Below, piece after piece: positions 1 through 7,053 of a stretch of 24,822 bases of DNA; positions within the stretch are counted from its first letter, which is position 1, and every line of letters starts with the position of its first letter. Source of the stretch: CAZMCT01 sp964564785. GTDB taxonomy: Bacteria > Planctomycetota > Phycisphaerae > UBA1845 > Fen-1342. The translations under genes and the position numbers were made by a program. The notes below the pieces were generated by a model. It saw nothing but the letters and a program-made list of their open reading frames with translations. It searched no databases and was not told the origin of the DNA. The stretch spans positions 1 through 24,822 of the forward strand of contig CAZMCT010000052.1 in NCBI GenBank assembly GCA_964564785.1. Direction: 5' to 3'.

Positions 1-441
1 GCCCTCGCCGCCGGCACGCGCCACAACGCCGCGGGCGTCGACGTGAACCGCAACTCCCCCGCCGCCAACTGGCGCCCGGCCGGCGGCCGGCGCGCGACGC
101 ACGGGGCCGCCCCGGCCAGCGAGCCCGAGACCGCGGCCCTGATGCGCGCAGTGCGCATGTTGCGGCCGGAGCGAATCCTGTCGGTGCACTCCATCGGCCG
201 CGGCCGGCAGTGCAACAACTTCGACGGGCCGGGCGGCGCGCTCGCGGCGGCGATGGGCCGGCGCAACGCGTACCCGGTGCGGTCGACCATGGGCTACGCG
301 ACGCCGGGCAGCTTCGGAAGCTGGGCGGGGGTGGACCAGGGGATCGCGACGGTCACGCTCGAGCTGCCGGCGGACCTGCGCGGCGAGCGGGCCTGGCGCG
401 ACAACCGCGACGCGCTGCTGGCGTTCATCGCGGGGCAGTAG
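1..441 (+). CDS. M14 zinc carboxypeptidase, C-terminal part (5' end outside window)
   Basis: The reading frame is open from base 1 and stops at 441, giving 146 residues of the C-terminal half of an M14-family metallopeptidase. Visible family marks are the G-V-D-V-N-R-N-S-P-A-A-N-W stretch (residues 12-24), matching the substrate-binding 'GVDLNRNF..NW' motif, then A-S-E-P-E-T, a histidine in L-S-V-H-S in the position of the third zinc ligand, G-S-F-G-S-W-A-G, and T-L-E-L-P carrying the expected catalytic glutamate. The overall pattern recalls MpaA-type murein peptide amidases, which trim cell-wall peptides, but the HxxE zinc motif lies outside the window, so the subfamily is an inference. It converges with the SGNH hydrolase gene, 6 nt apart. 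Confidence 0.85.
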   Translation, partial: ALAAGTRHNAAGVDVNRNSPAANWRPAGGRRATHGAAPASEPETAALMRAVRMLRPERILSVHSIGRGRQCNNFDGPGGALAAAMGRRNAYPVRSTMGYATPGSFGSWAGVDQGIATVTLELPADLRGERAWRDNRDALLAFIAGQ

Positions 442-447
442 GCGCGC

Positions 448-1092
448 TCAAGAGACCGGGGGCGGCTGTTTCGTAGGCAGCAGCGGCGCGAGCCGTTCCG
501 CAAACAGCGCATATCCCGCCTCGTTGAGGTGCAGGCCGTCCTCGGTCAGCTCGGCGCGCAGCTCTCCGCGGCCGTCAAGCAGGACGCGGTGCATGTCCAG
601 CAACGGGCAGCCGTACATGCCGGCGATCCGCGCGACGTGCGGGTTCAGGTCGCGCACCAGCTCATTCAGGCCGGCGTACTCGCCGCGGGTCGGCAGGATG
701 TTGACGATCACGAGCGGTACGGCCGGCAGTCCGGTCCGCAGCGCGGCGACCACGCGCTCGTACAGTTCGACGATCGTTGCGAAGGCCGGCACGCCGTAGC
801 GCCACAGCTCGCCCAGATCGTTCACGCCGTTCTCAAACACGACCAGGGCGGGTCGCAGCTCGAACGCCGACACGTCCAGCCGATGCAGGATGCCCCGCGG
901 CCGGCAACCCGGCTCCTCGACGCCCAGCCGGTCGCAGGCGATGCCACGGTTGACCCACGGCCGCCCGGGGAGCAGCCGCGGCGCGTCGAACCACTCCAGG
1001 TGCGACGAGCCCAGCAGCACGAAGCCGCCGGGCGGGGGGCGCTCCGCCGCGAACTGGGCGAGTCGTTCGAAATAGTGCGTCGCAGCGTCCAT
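448..1092 (-). CDS. SGNH/GDSL-type hydrolase
   Basis: A 214-aa protein with the four SGNH blocks in order: G-S-S-H near residue 28 (block I nucleophile Ser, in G-S-S-H-L-E-W), V-N-R-G-I-A (block II Gly), G-V-N-D-L (block III Asn) and D-G-L-H-L-N near the C-terminus (catalytic Asp and His). Such enzymes hydrolyse ester bonds in lipids, acylated sugars or cell-wall polymers; the substrate here cannot be told. There is no signal peptide, so it is probably cytoplasmic. It starts 10 nt after the stop of the SpoIID-domain gene and is likely co-transcribed and possibly translationally coupled with it, since no strong ribosome binding site precedes it. The pairing suggests a cell-envelope role, which is inference. 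Confidence 0.85.
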   Translation of the reverse strand: MDAATHYFERLAQFAAERPPPGGFVLLGSSHLEWFDAPRLLPGRPWVNRGIACDRLGVEEPGCRPRGILHRLDVSAFELRPALVVFENGVNDLGELWRYGVPAFATIVELYERVVAALRTGLPAVPLVIVNILPTRGEYAGLNELVRDLNPHVARIAGMYGCPLLDMHRVLLDGRGELRAELTEDGLHLNEAGYALFAERLAPLLPTKQPPPVS

Positions 1093-1102
1093 GTCCGATC
1101 GG

Positions 1103-2494
1103 CTATGCGTACACGCTCTGTAGCGTCGCGCTCGGGTAGTAATGCCGGCAGATCGTCTCGGCGTCGTGCCCGATCAGCGCCATGCCCAAAGCCCCGAGCT
1201 GGCACAACCCCACGCCGTGGCCCCAGCCCGCGCCGCGCAACACGACGTCCGCCACCCGGCCGTCGGCCCCGCGCTCGATACGGGCCACGAATGCGCTACT
1301 GTACAGAAACTTGGCGTGCAGCACCTGCCGGATGCGGTACTCGCTTTCGATGCGGCTCGTCTGCACGGCCCCGCCCGCGTCCAGCCACTCCGCTTCCACG
1401 ATGTAGGCCCGCCCGCTCACCCCGCGGGCCCGCACGCGCAGGTCACGCAGTTCGGCCAGCGCGGCCGCGCCGGCCAGCCGTCGCCGCAGCAGCTCCTCGA
1501 CCTCGGCCCGCGAATAGCGCACCGTCCAGCGAAAATAGTCGTCGACGGTGTCGACCCGCCCCAGGTAGCGCTCGATCGCGTCGACCGGTACGACATTCGG
1601 GCTGCAATAGCAGCGCGTGCTCCGCAGCCAGTCGCCGTCGAGATACTCTGCCAGGTTTTCGTTCGTCACCGGGAAGAAGCGCCGCTCGGGCGCGTCGGCC
1701 GGGCCGTCGAACACCGGCGAAATCCCCGGCTTGTCCAGCCCCCAGACCGCCCACGGCGTTTCCGACACACCTCCGCAGCTCTTCGCGTAGTTCGCGTCCA
1801 GCACCCCGCCGCCCGGCGATACCAGCACGCGCCCCCGCGTCCGCTGCACGGCCGCCAAGGCGGTCGCGTTCAGATCGCCCGTCCCCTGGTAACGCTGGCA
1901 GCAGTCGTCGTTGCAGCGGTCGAACGGCTCGCCGGTGTGTTTCGATTCGGTCATCGCCAGCAGCCAGGCCCGCGCCACGATCGCCTGCGCTTCGAGCATG
2001 GCGAGCGGACACGCGCTGCTCATCTCGGCCGTGATCACGCCCGCCAGGTAATCCTCGACCGGCAGCTCGTTCACCAGGATGATCCCGCGTCGACCCGGTC
2101 GCAGCTCGAGCGTGCCCGCCAACGTCTGGTCGATCCGTTTCTGCCAGTGGAACCCGCGCCCGGCCACCACTTCCCGTACGAGAATGCCGTCGCCGGCGCG
2201 CAAGGCGCGTGTCGCGTCGCCCGCGGCCTGCAACCGCAGGACAGCCGCCGACACGGGGAGGGCATCGCCGATTCGGACGTGGAGTGCCTCCCCCGCCGGG
2301 CGGACTTCGATCGGGGTTCCGGCAGCGATGTCGACGTCGCCGCTGGCCAGGCCGCAAGCGCGGTACGGAACCGCGGCGGTCCGCAGCGCCACCGGCCCGG
2401 CCGCATCGTCATCGAGGATGATGCCGATGCGGATCGAGGGCTCGCGCCGGGCGGCGGGTCGCCAGTCGCGGATGTGCGGAAGCTCGGATGGCAT
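1103..2494 (-). CDS. SpoIID/LytB-domain protein
   Basis: A 463-aa protein. Around residues 145-250 lies the SpoIID/LytB core: L-P-V-E-D-Y-L-A-G-V-I-T-A-E-M (Glu157 in the place of the catalytic acid of SpoIID lytic transglycosylases), A-I-V-A-R-A-W, and S-C-G-G-V-S-E. His186, Cys194 and Cys198/199 could form a metal site like that of clostridial SpoIID (from memory). The C-terminus carries the family signature G-W-G-H-G-V-G-L-C-Q-L-G-A and H-Y-Y-P. SpoIID proteins cut glycan strands of peptidoglycan. No signal peptide is seen from the chosen ATG or from a longer in-frame start at 2725. The ATG at 2494 was chosen because the protein begins cleanly there and a -10 hexamer ends 6 nt upstream, implying a leaderless mRNA. 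It is followed by the SGNH gene. Confidence 0.85.
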   Translation of the reverse strand: MPSELPHIRDWRPAARREPSIRIGIILDDDAAGPVALRTAAVPYRACGLASGDVDIAAGTPIEVRPAGEALHVRIGDALPVSAAVLRLQAAGDATRALRAGDGILVREVVAGRGFHWQKRIDQTLAGTLELRPGRRGIILVNELPVEDYLAGVITAEMSSACPLAMLEAQAIVARAWLLAMTESKHTGEPFDRCNDDCCQRYQGTGDLNATALAAVQRTRGRVLVSPGGGVLDANYAKSCGGVSETPWAVWGLDKPGISPVFDGPADAPERRFFPVTNENLAEYLDGDWLRSTRCYCSPNVVPVDAIERYLGRVDTVDDYFRWTVRYSRAEVEELLRRRLAGAAALAELRDLRVRARGVSGRAYIVEAEWLDAGGAVQTSRIESEYRIRQVLHAKFLYSSAFVARIERGADGRVADVVLRGAGWGHGVGLCQLGALGMALIGHDAETICRHYYPSATLQSVYA

Positions 2495-2500
2495 TCCCGG

Positions 2501-2506
2501 AGAATA
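2501..2506 (-). promoter_or_regulatory. -10 element, probable leaderless promoter of SpoIID-domain gene
   Basis: TATTCT on the minus strand ends exactly 6 nt before the ATG at 2494, so transcription would begin at about the A of the start codon. No Shine-Dalgarno fits at a normal distance, and no clear -35 is seen. Confidence 0.5.
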
Positions 2507-2727
2507 CCACGAACGGGGCGACAGCGCCCGGGCCGCGCCTTGCTCAACAGGCGCGGGGTTGGGTCGTTCCGAGGCCGGCAGCAGCCGTTCGCTGCGGGCA
2601 CCGCCGCGAAGAGAAAGCTGACCGGAGCGGGTGTTTCTCGAATCTCGGTCAGGTTTTTCGTGGTTGCGCTCCTCGAAAAGACGGGAACCGGGGGCTCGTT
2701 CGCAGGACCGTCGGCCGCCGTCCACGT

Positions 2728-2733
2728 TACAAT
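2728..2733 (+). promoter_or_regulatory. -10 element for histidine kinase gene
   Basis: TACAAT, 35 nt before the ATG at 2769. The same ten bases TACAATGCCG recur at 9640 before the redoxin gene. No good -35 at 16-18 nt spacing. The predicted leader of about 29 nt holds AGGA 5 nt before the ATG. Confidence 0.4.
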
Positions 2734-2768
2734 GCCGCGATCATCGGTCACCGCCCCGCAGGACGAGC

Positions 2769-4052
2769 ATGCGCGAGCTCACGCCCGATATTCTGCGGTA
2801 CGTACCGGACGACGGTCCGCCGGCCGGTCTTCGCGAGGCTGAGCAGCAGGCCCTGGAGCTGATTCAGCGCAAGGTGGGCGCGCGCGAGTCGCTCGATGCC
2901 ATCGTCCACTTTCTGGCCGAGGCGACGCGCGAGATCAGCCCGTGCGACCGGGTCAGCCTGGCGCTGCTCGAGGAGGACGGGCGGCGGCTGGTCTCGGTCA
3001 GCACTTGGGCGGCCTACGAGCCCCTGCGGCTGCGGAGCGGCTACGCCGAAGACCTGTCCGGCAGCTCCTTGGCGGCGGTTTGTGAGCGCGGCGTGTTGCG
3101 GATCATCGACGACCTGCCCGCGTACCTCGAATGCCGGCCGGAGAGTCGGGCCACGCGGCTGCTGGTGGAGGAGGGCGTGCGCTCCAGCTTGACGAGCCCG
3201 CTGCGGGTCGAGGGGCGCGTGGTGGGAGTGCTGTTTCGCAGTTGCCGCCGGCCGCGGGCGTACGACGAGCGGCAGGCCTGGTTGCATCAGGCGGTGGCCG
3301 AGCGCCTGGCCCAGGTCGTCGAGCGGGCCTGGCGTGTTCAGCAACTGACGGAAGCCAACCGGGCTTACTTCGAGCTGCTGGGGTTCGTGGCGCACGAGCT
3401 CAAGAGCCCGTTGGCGTCGATCCTGACCGAGGTGAACCTGCTGCTGGACGGGTACGTGGGGGAGCTGACCGGGCCGCAGCAGGAACGGCTGCGGCGGATC
3501 GTCCGGCGCGGCCATTACCTCCTGAACCTGACCGGCGATTATCTGAACCTGGCGCGGCTGGAGGGCGGACAGGTACGGGTCGAGCCGCGGCGCGACGTCG
3601 ATTTCGTGCGCGAGGTGCTCGCGCCCGCGGTCGAGCTGCTCGCGCCGCAGTTTGAAAGCCGGCGGATGGAGCTCGTGCAGTCGGTCCCGCCAGAGCTGCC
3701 GGCCGTCGCCTGCGATCCGCGACTGGTGAAGATCATCGTGGTGAATCTGCTGTCGAACGCGGTCAAATACGGCAACGTGGAAAGCGAGGTTCGCCTGACC
3801 GTCACCCGCCCTCCCGGCCGGCTGCTGCTCACCGTCTGGAACGAAGGCGAGGGCTGGCCGGACGTCGAGCAGCACCGACTGTTCCGCCGCTTCTCGCGCC
3901 TGCGGACACCCCGGAGCCAAGAGCAGAAAGGGTCGGGCGTGGGCCTCTACACGGCCTGGCGGCTGGCGCAGTTGCACGGCGGGCACCTGCGGGCCCGGTC
4001 GGAATACGGCCACTGGGCGGAGTTCACGCTCGAGCTTCCGCAGCCGGGGTAG
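2769..4052 (+). CDS. Soluble GAF-domain sensor histidine kinase
   Basis: A 427-aa cytoplasmic kinase with no membrane segment. Residues about 40-185 form a GAF domain (ligand or redox sensor of unknown specificity). Residues about 200-270 form HisKA, with the phospho-accepting His209 in F-V-A-H-E-L-K-S-P-L. Residues about 315-427 form the ATPase: N box N-L-L-S-N-A-V-K-Y-G, G1 box N-E-G-E-G-W (Asn where many kinases have Asp, as in a known subfamily), F box L-F-R-R-F-S-R-L, and G2 box G-S-G-V-G-L-Y. The ATG at 2769 is preferred over the in-frame ATG at 2631 because it has AGGA 5 nt upstream and follows a TACAAT -10. No response regulator gene is adjacent, so the kinase is an orphan here. Confidence 0.88.
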   Translation: MRELTPDILRYVPDDGPPAGLREAEQQALELIQRKVGARESLDAIVHFLAEATREISPCDRVSLALLEEDGRRLVSVSTWAAYEPLRLRSGYAEDLSGSSLAAVCERGVLRIIDDLPAYLECRPESRATRLLVEEGVRSSLTSPLRVEGRVVGVLFRSCRRPRAYDERQAWLHQAVAERLAQVVERAWRVQQLTEANRAYFELLGFVAHELKSPLASILTEVNLLLDGYVGELTGPQQERLRRIVRRGHYLLNLTGDYLNLARLEGGQVRVEPRRDVDFVREVLAPAVELLAPQFESRRMELVQSVPPELPAVACDPRLVKIIVVNLLSNAVKYGNVESEVRLTVTRPPGRLLLTVWNEGEGWPDVEQHRLFRRFSRLRTPRSQEQKGSGVGLYTAWRLAQLHGGHLRARSEYGHWAEFTLELPQPG

Positions 4053-4219
4053 ACCGCGGCGCCTTCCTCGCCCGCCCTTTTCGGCCCGCCGCAGCCGATC
4101 CCCGCCCGCGCCTCCGATCGGAGCCCGAAGCGCAAGCAAGGGACAATTCATCACGGCACGGCCGGCACGGCAGTGGCACGCGGAGCACCGCCGGGGCGGC
4201 GGTGCCACACGCGCGGGTG

Positions 4220-4225
4220 TATAAC
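4220..4225 (+). promoter_or_regulatory. -10 element, probable leaderless promoter of ABC permease gene
   Basis: TATAAC ends 6 nt before the ATG at 4232, the same geometry as at the SpoIID and amidohydrolase genes. There is no Shine-Dalgarno near the ATG and the -35 region is unconvincing. Confidence 0.5.
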
Positions 4226-4231
4226 ACGCCC

Positions 4232-5053
4232 ATGGGGAACACGGCCTCACTCATTGCGGAGGTGGTGCGGCCGGTTCGGCTGCGGACCGGCCGGTTCTGG
4301 AGCCTGTTCGGCGTCTGGCACCGGCACGTACGGGTGTACTCACGGACGCTGGTGGCCAACGCGTTGCCGCCGGTGCTCGAGCCGCTGCTGCTGTTCGGCG
4401 CGATCGGGATCGGGTTGGGCGGGTACGTGCGCGGTGCGGCTTTGGGTGGGATGGGCTACCGCGAGTTCGTGTCCAGCGGGCTGGCGGTCTCGTCGGCGAT
4501 GTTCACCTCGGTGTTCGAGACGACGTTCAACACGTTCGTGCGGCTGGTGTATCAGAAGACGTACGACGCGATGCTGGGGACGCACCTGCGCGTGAGCGAG
4601 ATCTTCGTCGGCGAGCTGTTGTTTTGTGCGACCAAGGGGGCCGTCTTCTCGGGCATCGTCATGGGGGTGACGCTGCTGTTCGGCGTGCGGGTCAGCCCCT
4701 GGGCAGTGCTGGTGCCGCTGGTGGGCTTCGTGACGGCGTACCTGTTCGGGGCAGTCGGCCTGGTGGTGACGAGCTACGTGCGGATGATCAACAACTTCGC
4801 GTTCTTCACCACCGGCGTGATCTCGCCCATGTTTCTTTTTGCCGGGACGTTCTTCCCGGTCCGCGGCTACTCGGCCATCATCGACGCGCTCACGCTGGTG
4901 ATTCCGCTCACGCACCCCATCGAGCTGGCGCGGGCGCTGTACCGCGGGCAGTTTGAAGCGATGACCCTGGTGCATCTGGTGCTACTGCTGGCGTGGGTGG
5001 TCGCGCTGCATGCGGTGGCCTTGCGGCGCATGCAGCGACGGGTGCTGGGATAG
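4232..5053 (+). CDS. ABC-2 type transporter permease
   Basis: A 273-aa membrane protein with about six hydrophobic segments and the ABC-2 permease layout. Signature regions are L-F-G-A-I-G-I-G-L-G, F-E-T-T-F-N-T-F-V-R-L-V-Y-Q-K-T-Y-D-A-M-L-G-T (the cytoplasmic coupling region) and the late P-M-F-L-F-A-G-T-F-F-P, then I-P-L-T-H-P-I-E-L-A-R. This resembles the NodJ/drug-exporter group, which moves lipid-linked sugars, glycans or drugs outward with a separate ATPase. No ATP-binding subunit gene lies on either side, so the partner must be elsewhere. The ATG at 4232 is preferred to the one at 4202 because of the adjacent -10 hexamer and because family members start close to the R-x-R-x-x-x-R segment. 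It converges with the phosphatase gene at 5088. Confidence 0.85.
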   Translation: MGNTASLIAEVVRPVRLRTGRFWSLFGVWHRHVRVYSRTLVANALPPVLEPLLLFGAIGIGLGGYVRGAALGGMGYREFVSSGLAVSSAMFTSVFETTFNTFVRLVYQKTYDAMLGTHLRVSEIFVGELLFCATKGAVFSGIVMGVTLLFGVRVSPWAVLVPLVGFVTAYLFGAVGLVVTSYVRMINNFAFFTTGVISPMFLFAGTFFPVRGYSAIIDALTLVIPLTHPIELARALYRGQFEAMTLVHLVLLLAWVVALHAVALRRMQRRVLG

Positions 5054-5087
5054 GGTGCACGGTCCCGGGCTGCAAGGCCGTGGTCTC

Positions 5088-6722
5088 CTACGGTCGGACG
5101 TATTGGAGGGCGAGCAGCGTAAGGTCGTCCGCGTTGTGCTGGCTGCCGAGGTGCCGCCGCACCAGTCCGAGCATTGCGGAGATGATCGCGTCCGGCGAGG
5201 GGTTCGGCACGGCGGCCAGCGCGTTCATGACGGGCGGCACGTCGAGCAACTGGCCGGTCGGCCCGGCCGCCTCGACCAGTCCGTCGGTGTAGAACAGCGC
5301 CGCGCGCAGATCGTGACCGGGCTCGATCTGCTGCACGGTGTAGCGCTCGTCCTCGGATACGCCGAAGGGCAACGCGTGCCCGTCCTGCTCGACCAGCACG
5401 CGATCGCCGCGGATCAGCAGCGGGGCGGGGTGGCCGGCGTTGATATACTCGATGTGGCCGGTTTCCACGTCGACGCGGCCGACGATCGCGGTGATGAAGA
5501 CGTTGGAGGCGGTATTCACCGTGATCAGGCGGTTCAGCCGCAGGGCCACGTCGCGCAGCGGCGCATCCGCGGTGAGCGCCACGCGGACGGCCGCCTGGAG
5601 ATTGGCCATGATCAGCGCTGCCGCGAGCCCGTGCCCCGTCACGTCGGCGATGATCAGCCCCAGCTTGCCGTGGCCGAGGTCGAAATAGTCGAAGTAGTCG
5701 CCGCCGACGGCCTCGGACGGCTCGTTGTGGCCGGCGAGCACCAGCCGCCCGGTCTTGAGCGTGCGGGCGGGGATCAGGCCGCGCTGGATCGTGCGCGCCT
5801 GGCGCAGCTCGAGCTTGATCTTCTCTCCGTCGAGAAAGGCTTGGAACAGCCGCAGGTTCTCGAGGCCGACGCCGACCTGCCGGGCAATGGCGGCCAGGAA
5901 GTCGACGTCCTCGGCCGTGTAGGTGGCGGCGCGGGTGATGCGGTCGCCGTATACGACGCCGAGAATCTTGTCGCGGTGGAGGATCGGCACGCACAGGGCC
6001 GAGCAGATCGGGAAGCGGACCAGGCTCTCGCTGAGGTTGTCGATCAGGTCGACGGCCGGGTTGTTGACGACGGCCCGCTGACCCTCGACGAGGGCCTTGT
6101 TGATCAGGGTGCGGCTGATCTTGAAGGCTCCGGTTTCGTCGCGCTGCACGTTACGCGTCACGGGCAGCTCGGGCTCGCCGCGCGGGGTCTTGAGCGCGAT
6201 CAGGCCGCGCTCGAACTTGAGTGCCTCGCAACAGGCGTCGAGCGCCTGCTCGAGGAGCTGTTTGGGCTCGAACGCCCCGCCGATCCGTTCCGTCAGGCTC
6301 ATCAGCAGCGCGAGCCGCTGCTGGTTCAGGTCCAGGCCGCGCGACGACGGGAAGAACCGCGTGTGGCCGGTCTGCGACGGCGGGTCGGGCTGGAAGCGGA
6401 CGACCGTGTCGGGCGCCGCCACCGGCCGCACGCCGACCAGCTCCAGTTCGTACTCACCGATACGGATGCTGTGAAAGGCGGTGCGCACGGCGTTGTGAAA
6501 GGGTTCGCCTGCGTCGACCCGCGTCCCGTTCTTCGAGCCCTTATCGGCCACCAGCACGCGCCCCTGCTCGTCGAGCCAGATCTGGGCGTGTTCACGCGAG
6601 ACCTCCCCGTCATGCGGCAGCACCACGTCGCAAGTCTCGGCGCGGCCGAGCGTGATGGGGCGCGGGCCCAGCTCGATCGGCGTCGGCACCCCCTCCCGCG
6701 AACGGAAGATCAGCGTCGGCAC
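5088..6722 (-). CDS. FHA-GAF-SpoIIE (PP2C) serine/threonine phosphatase
   Basis: A 544-aa soluble protein in three parts. Residues 5-100 form an FHA phosphothreonine-binding domain with L-G-R (Arg27), S-R-E-H (42-45) and K-N-G-T (64-67). Residues about 140-300 form a GAF sensor. Residues about 325-544 form a SpoIIE/RsbU-type PP2C phosphatase with G-G-D-Y-F-D, D-V-T-G-H-G, N-A-G-H-P, Y-T-D-G-L-V-E-A and A-D-D-L-T-L-L-A-L, so the metal-binding aspartates look complete. Such enzymes usually dephosphorylate anti-sigma-factor antagonists or kinase targets; no such partner is in the window. The GTG start lies 3 nt after the stop of the small lipoprotein gene, indicating an operon with coupled translation. 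Confidence 0.9.
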   Translation of the reverse strand: MPTLIFRSREGVPTPIELGPRPITLGRAETCDVVLPHDGEVSREHAQIWLDEQGRVLVADKGSKNGTRVDAGEPFHNAVRTAFHSIRIGEYELELVGVRPVAAPDTVVRFQPDPPSQTGHTRFFPSSRGLDLNQQRLALLMSLTERIGGAFEPKQLLEQALDACCEALKFERGLIALKTPRGEPELPVTRNVQRDETGAFKISRTLINKALVEGQRAVVNNPAVDLIDNLSESLVRFPICSALCVPILHRDKILGVVYGDRITRAATYTAEDVDFLAAIARQVGVGLENLRLFQAFLDGEKIKLELRQARTIQRGLIPARTLKTGRLVLAGHNEPSEAVGGDYFDYFDLGHGKLGLIIADVTGHGLAAALIMANLQAAVRVALTADAPLRDVALRLNRLITVNTASNVFITAIVGRVDVETGHIEYINAGHPAPLLIRGDRVLVEQDGHALPFGVSEDERYTVQQIEPGHDLRAALFYTDGLVEAAGPTGQLLDVPPVMNALAAVPNPSPDAIISAMLGLVRRHLGSQHNADDLTLLALQYVRP

Positions 6723-6725
6723 GAT

Positions 6726-6923
6726 CTAGCGGCCCAGGTGCGCGAGCCACTCGACGAGGCCGTTCACGGCGCTGTACGGCACCGGCGAGATGTTGTCGTA
6801 GGCCTCGGGCGAGAGGAGCAGGTCCAGGTTGCGACTCGCCGCGGTCAGGCAGCCGCTCAGGATCAGGCAACCGCCGCCGGACAGCCAACGCGCCAGACGG
6901 TGAAGGCGCGGAGCTCTGGTCAT
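6726..6923 (-). CDS. Small lipoprotein of unknown function (65 aa)
   Basis: I do not recognise this family. The protein has a basic N-terminus (several Arg, His), a short hydrophobic stretch and a lipobox L-S-G-C with the lipidated Cys at residue 25, leaving a mature part of about 41 residues (N-L-D-L-L-L-S-P-E-A-Y-D, then a hydrophobic tail). The start is supported by CGGAGG placed 4 nt before the ATG and by a perfect TATAAT about 59 nt upstream; longer in-frame starts would run through the dnaA terminator. The stop is 3 nt from the phosphatase GTG, so both are on one mRNA. A membrane-anchored peptide linked to a cytoplasmic phosphatase suggests envelope sensing, which is speculation. Confidence 0.65.
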   Translation of the reverse strand: MTRAPRLHRLARWLSGGGCLILSGCLTAASRNLDLLLSPEAYDNISPVPYSAVNGLVEWLAHLGR

Positions 6924-6981
6924 GGTGCCTCCGTTTCTCGGCCGCAGGTTGCCGGCCCGTCCCGGCACCCGGCCCGGAAGC

Positions 6982-6987
6982 ATTATA
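6982..6987 (-). promoter_or_regulatory. -10 element of lipoprotein/phosphatase operon
   Basis: Perfect TATAAT on the minus strand, with a predicted 50-nt leader before the ATG at 6923. The -35 zone overlaps the dnaA terminator and shows no good match. Confidence 0.5.
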
Positions 6988-6999
6988 CCGCCGGCGGCA

Positions 7000-7031
7000 G
7001 AAAAGCGTCGGCGGCCTCCCTGCCGCCGACG
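7000..7031 (-). terminator. Intrinsic terminator of dnaA
   Basis: A perfect 10-bp stem (7006-7015 with 7022-7031) with a 6-nt loop, followed on the minus strand by CTTTTCTG. It begins 23 nt after the dnaA stop and sits just before the TATAAT of the next operon. Confidence 0.75.
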
Positions 7032-7053
7032 GGTGACGCCCCGGCACGCTGCC

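Noticed and set aside
529..2842. Long plus-strand open frames opposite the SGNH and SpoIID genes
   Set aside because: Arg/Pro/Ala-rich shadows caused by high GC; no family motifs, and the minus-strand proteins have full catalytic signatures.
5054..5087. Possible hairpin CACGG/CCGTG between convergent genes as terminator
   Set aside because: Only 5 bp and no T-run; not better than chance in this GC content.
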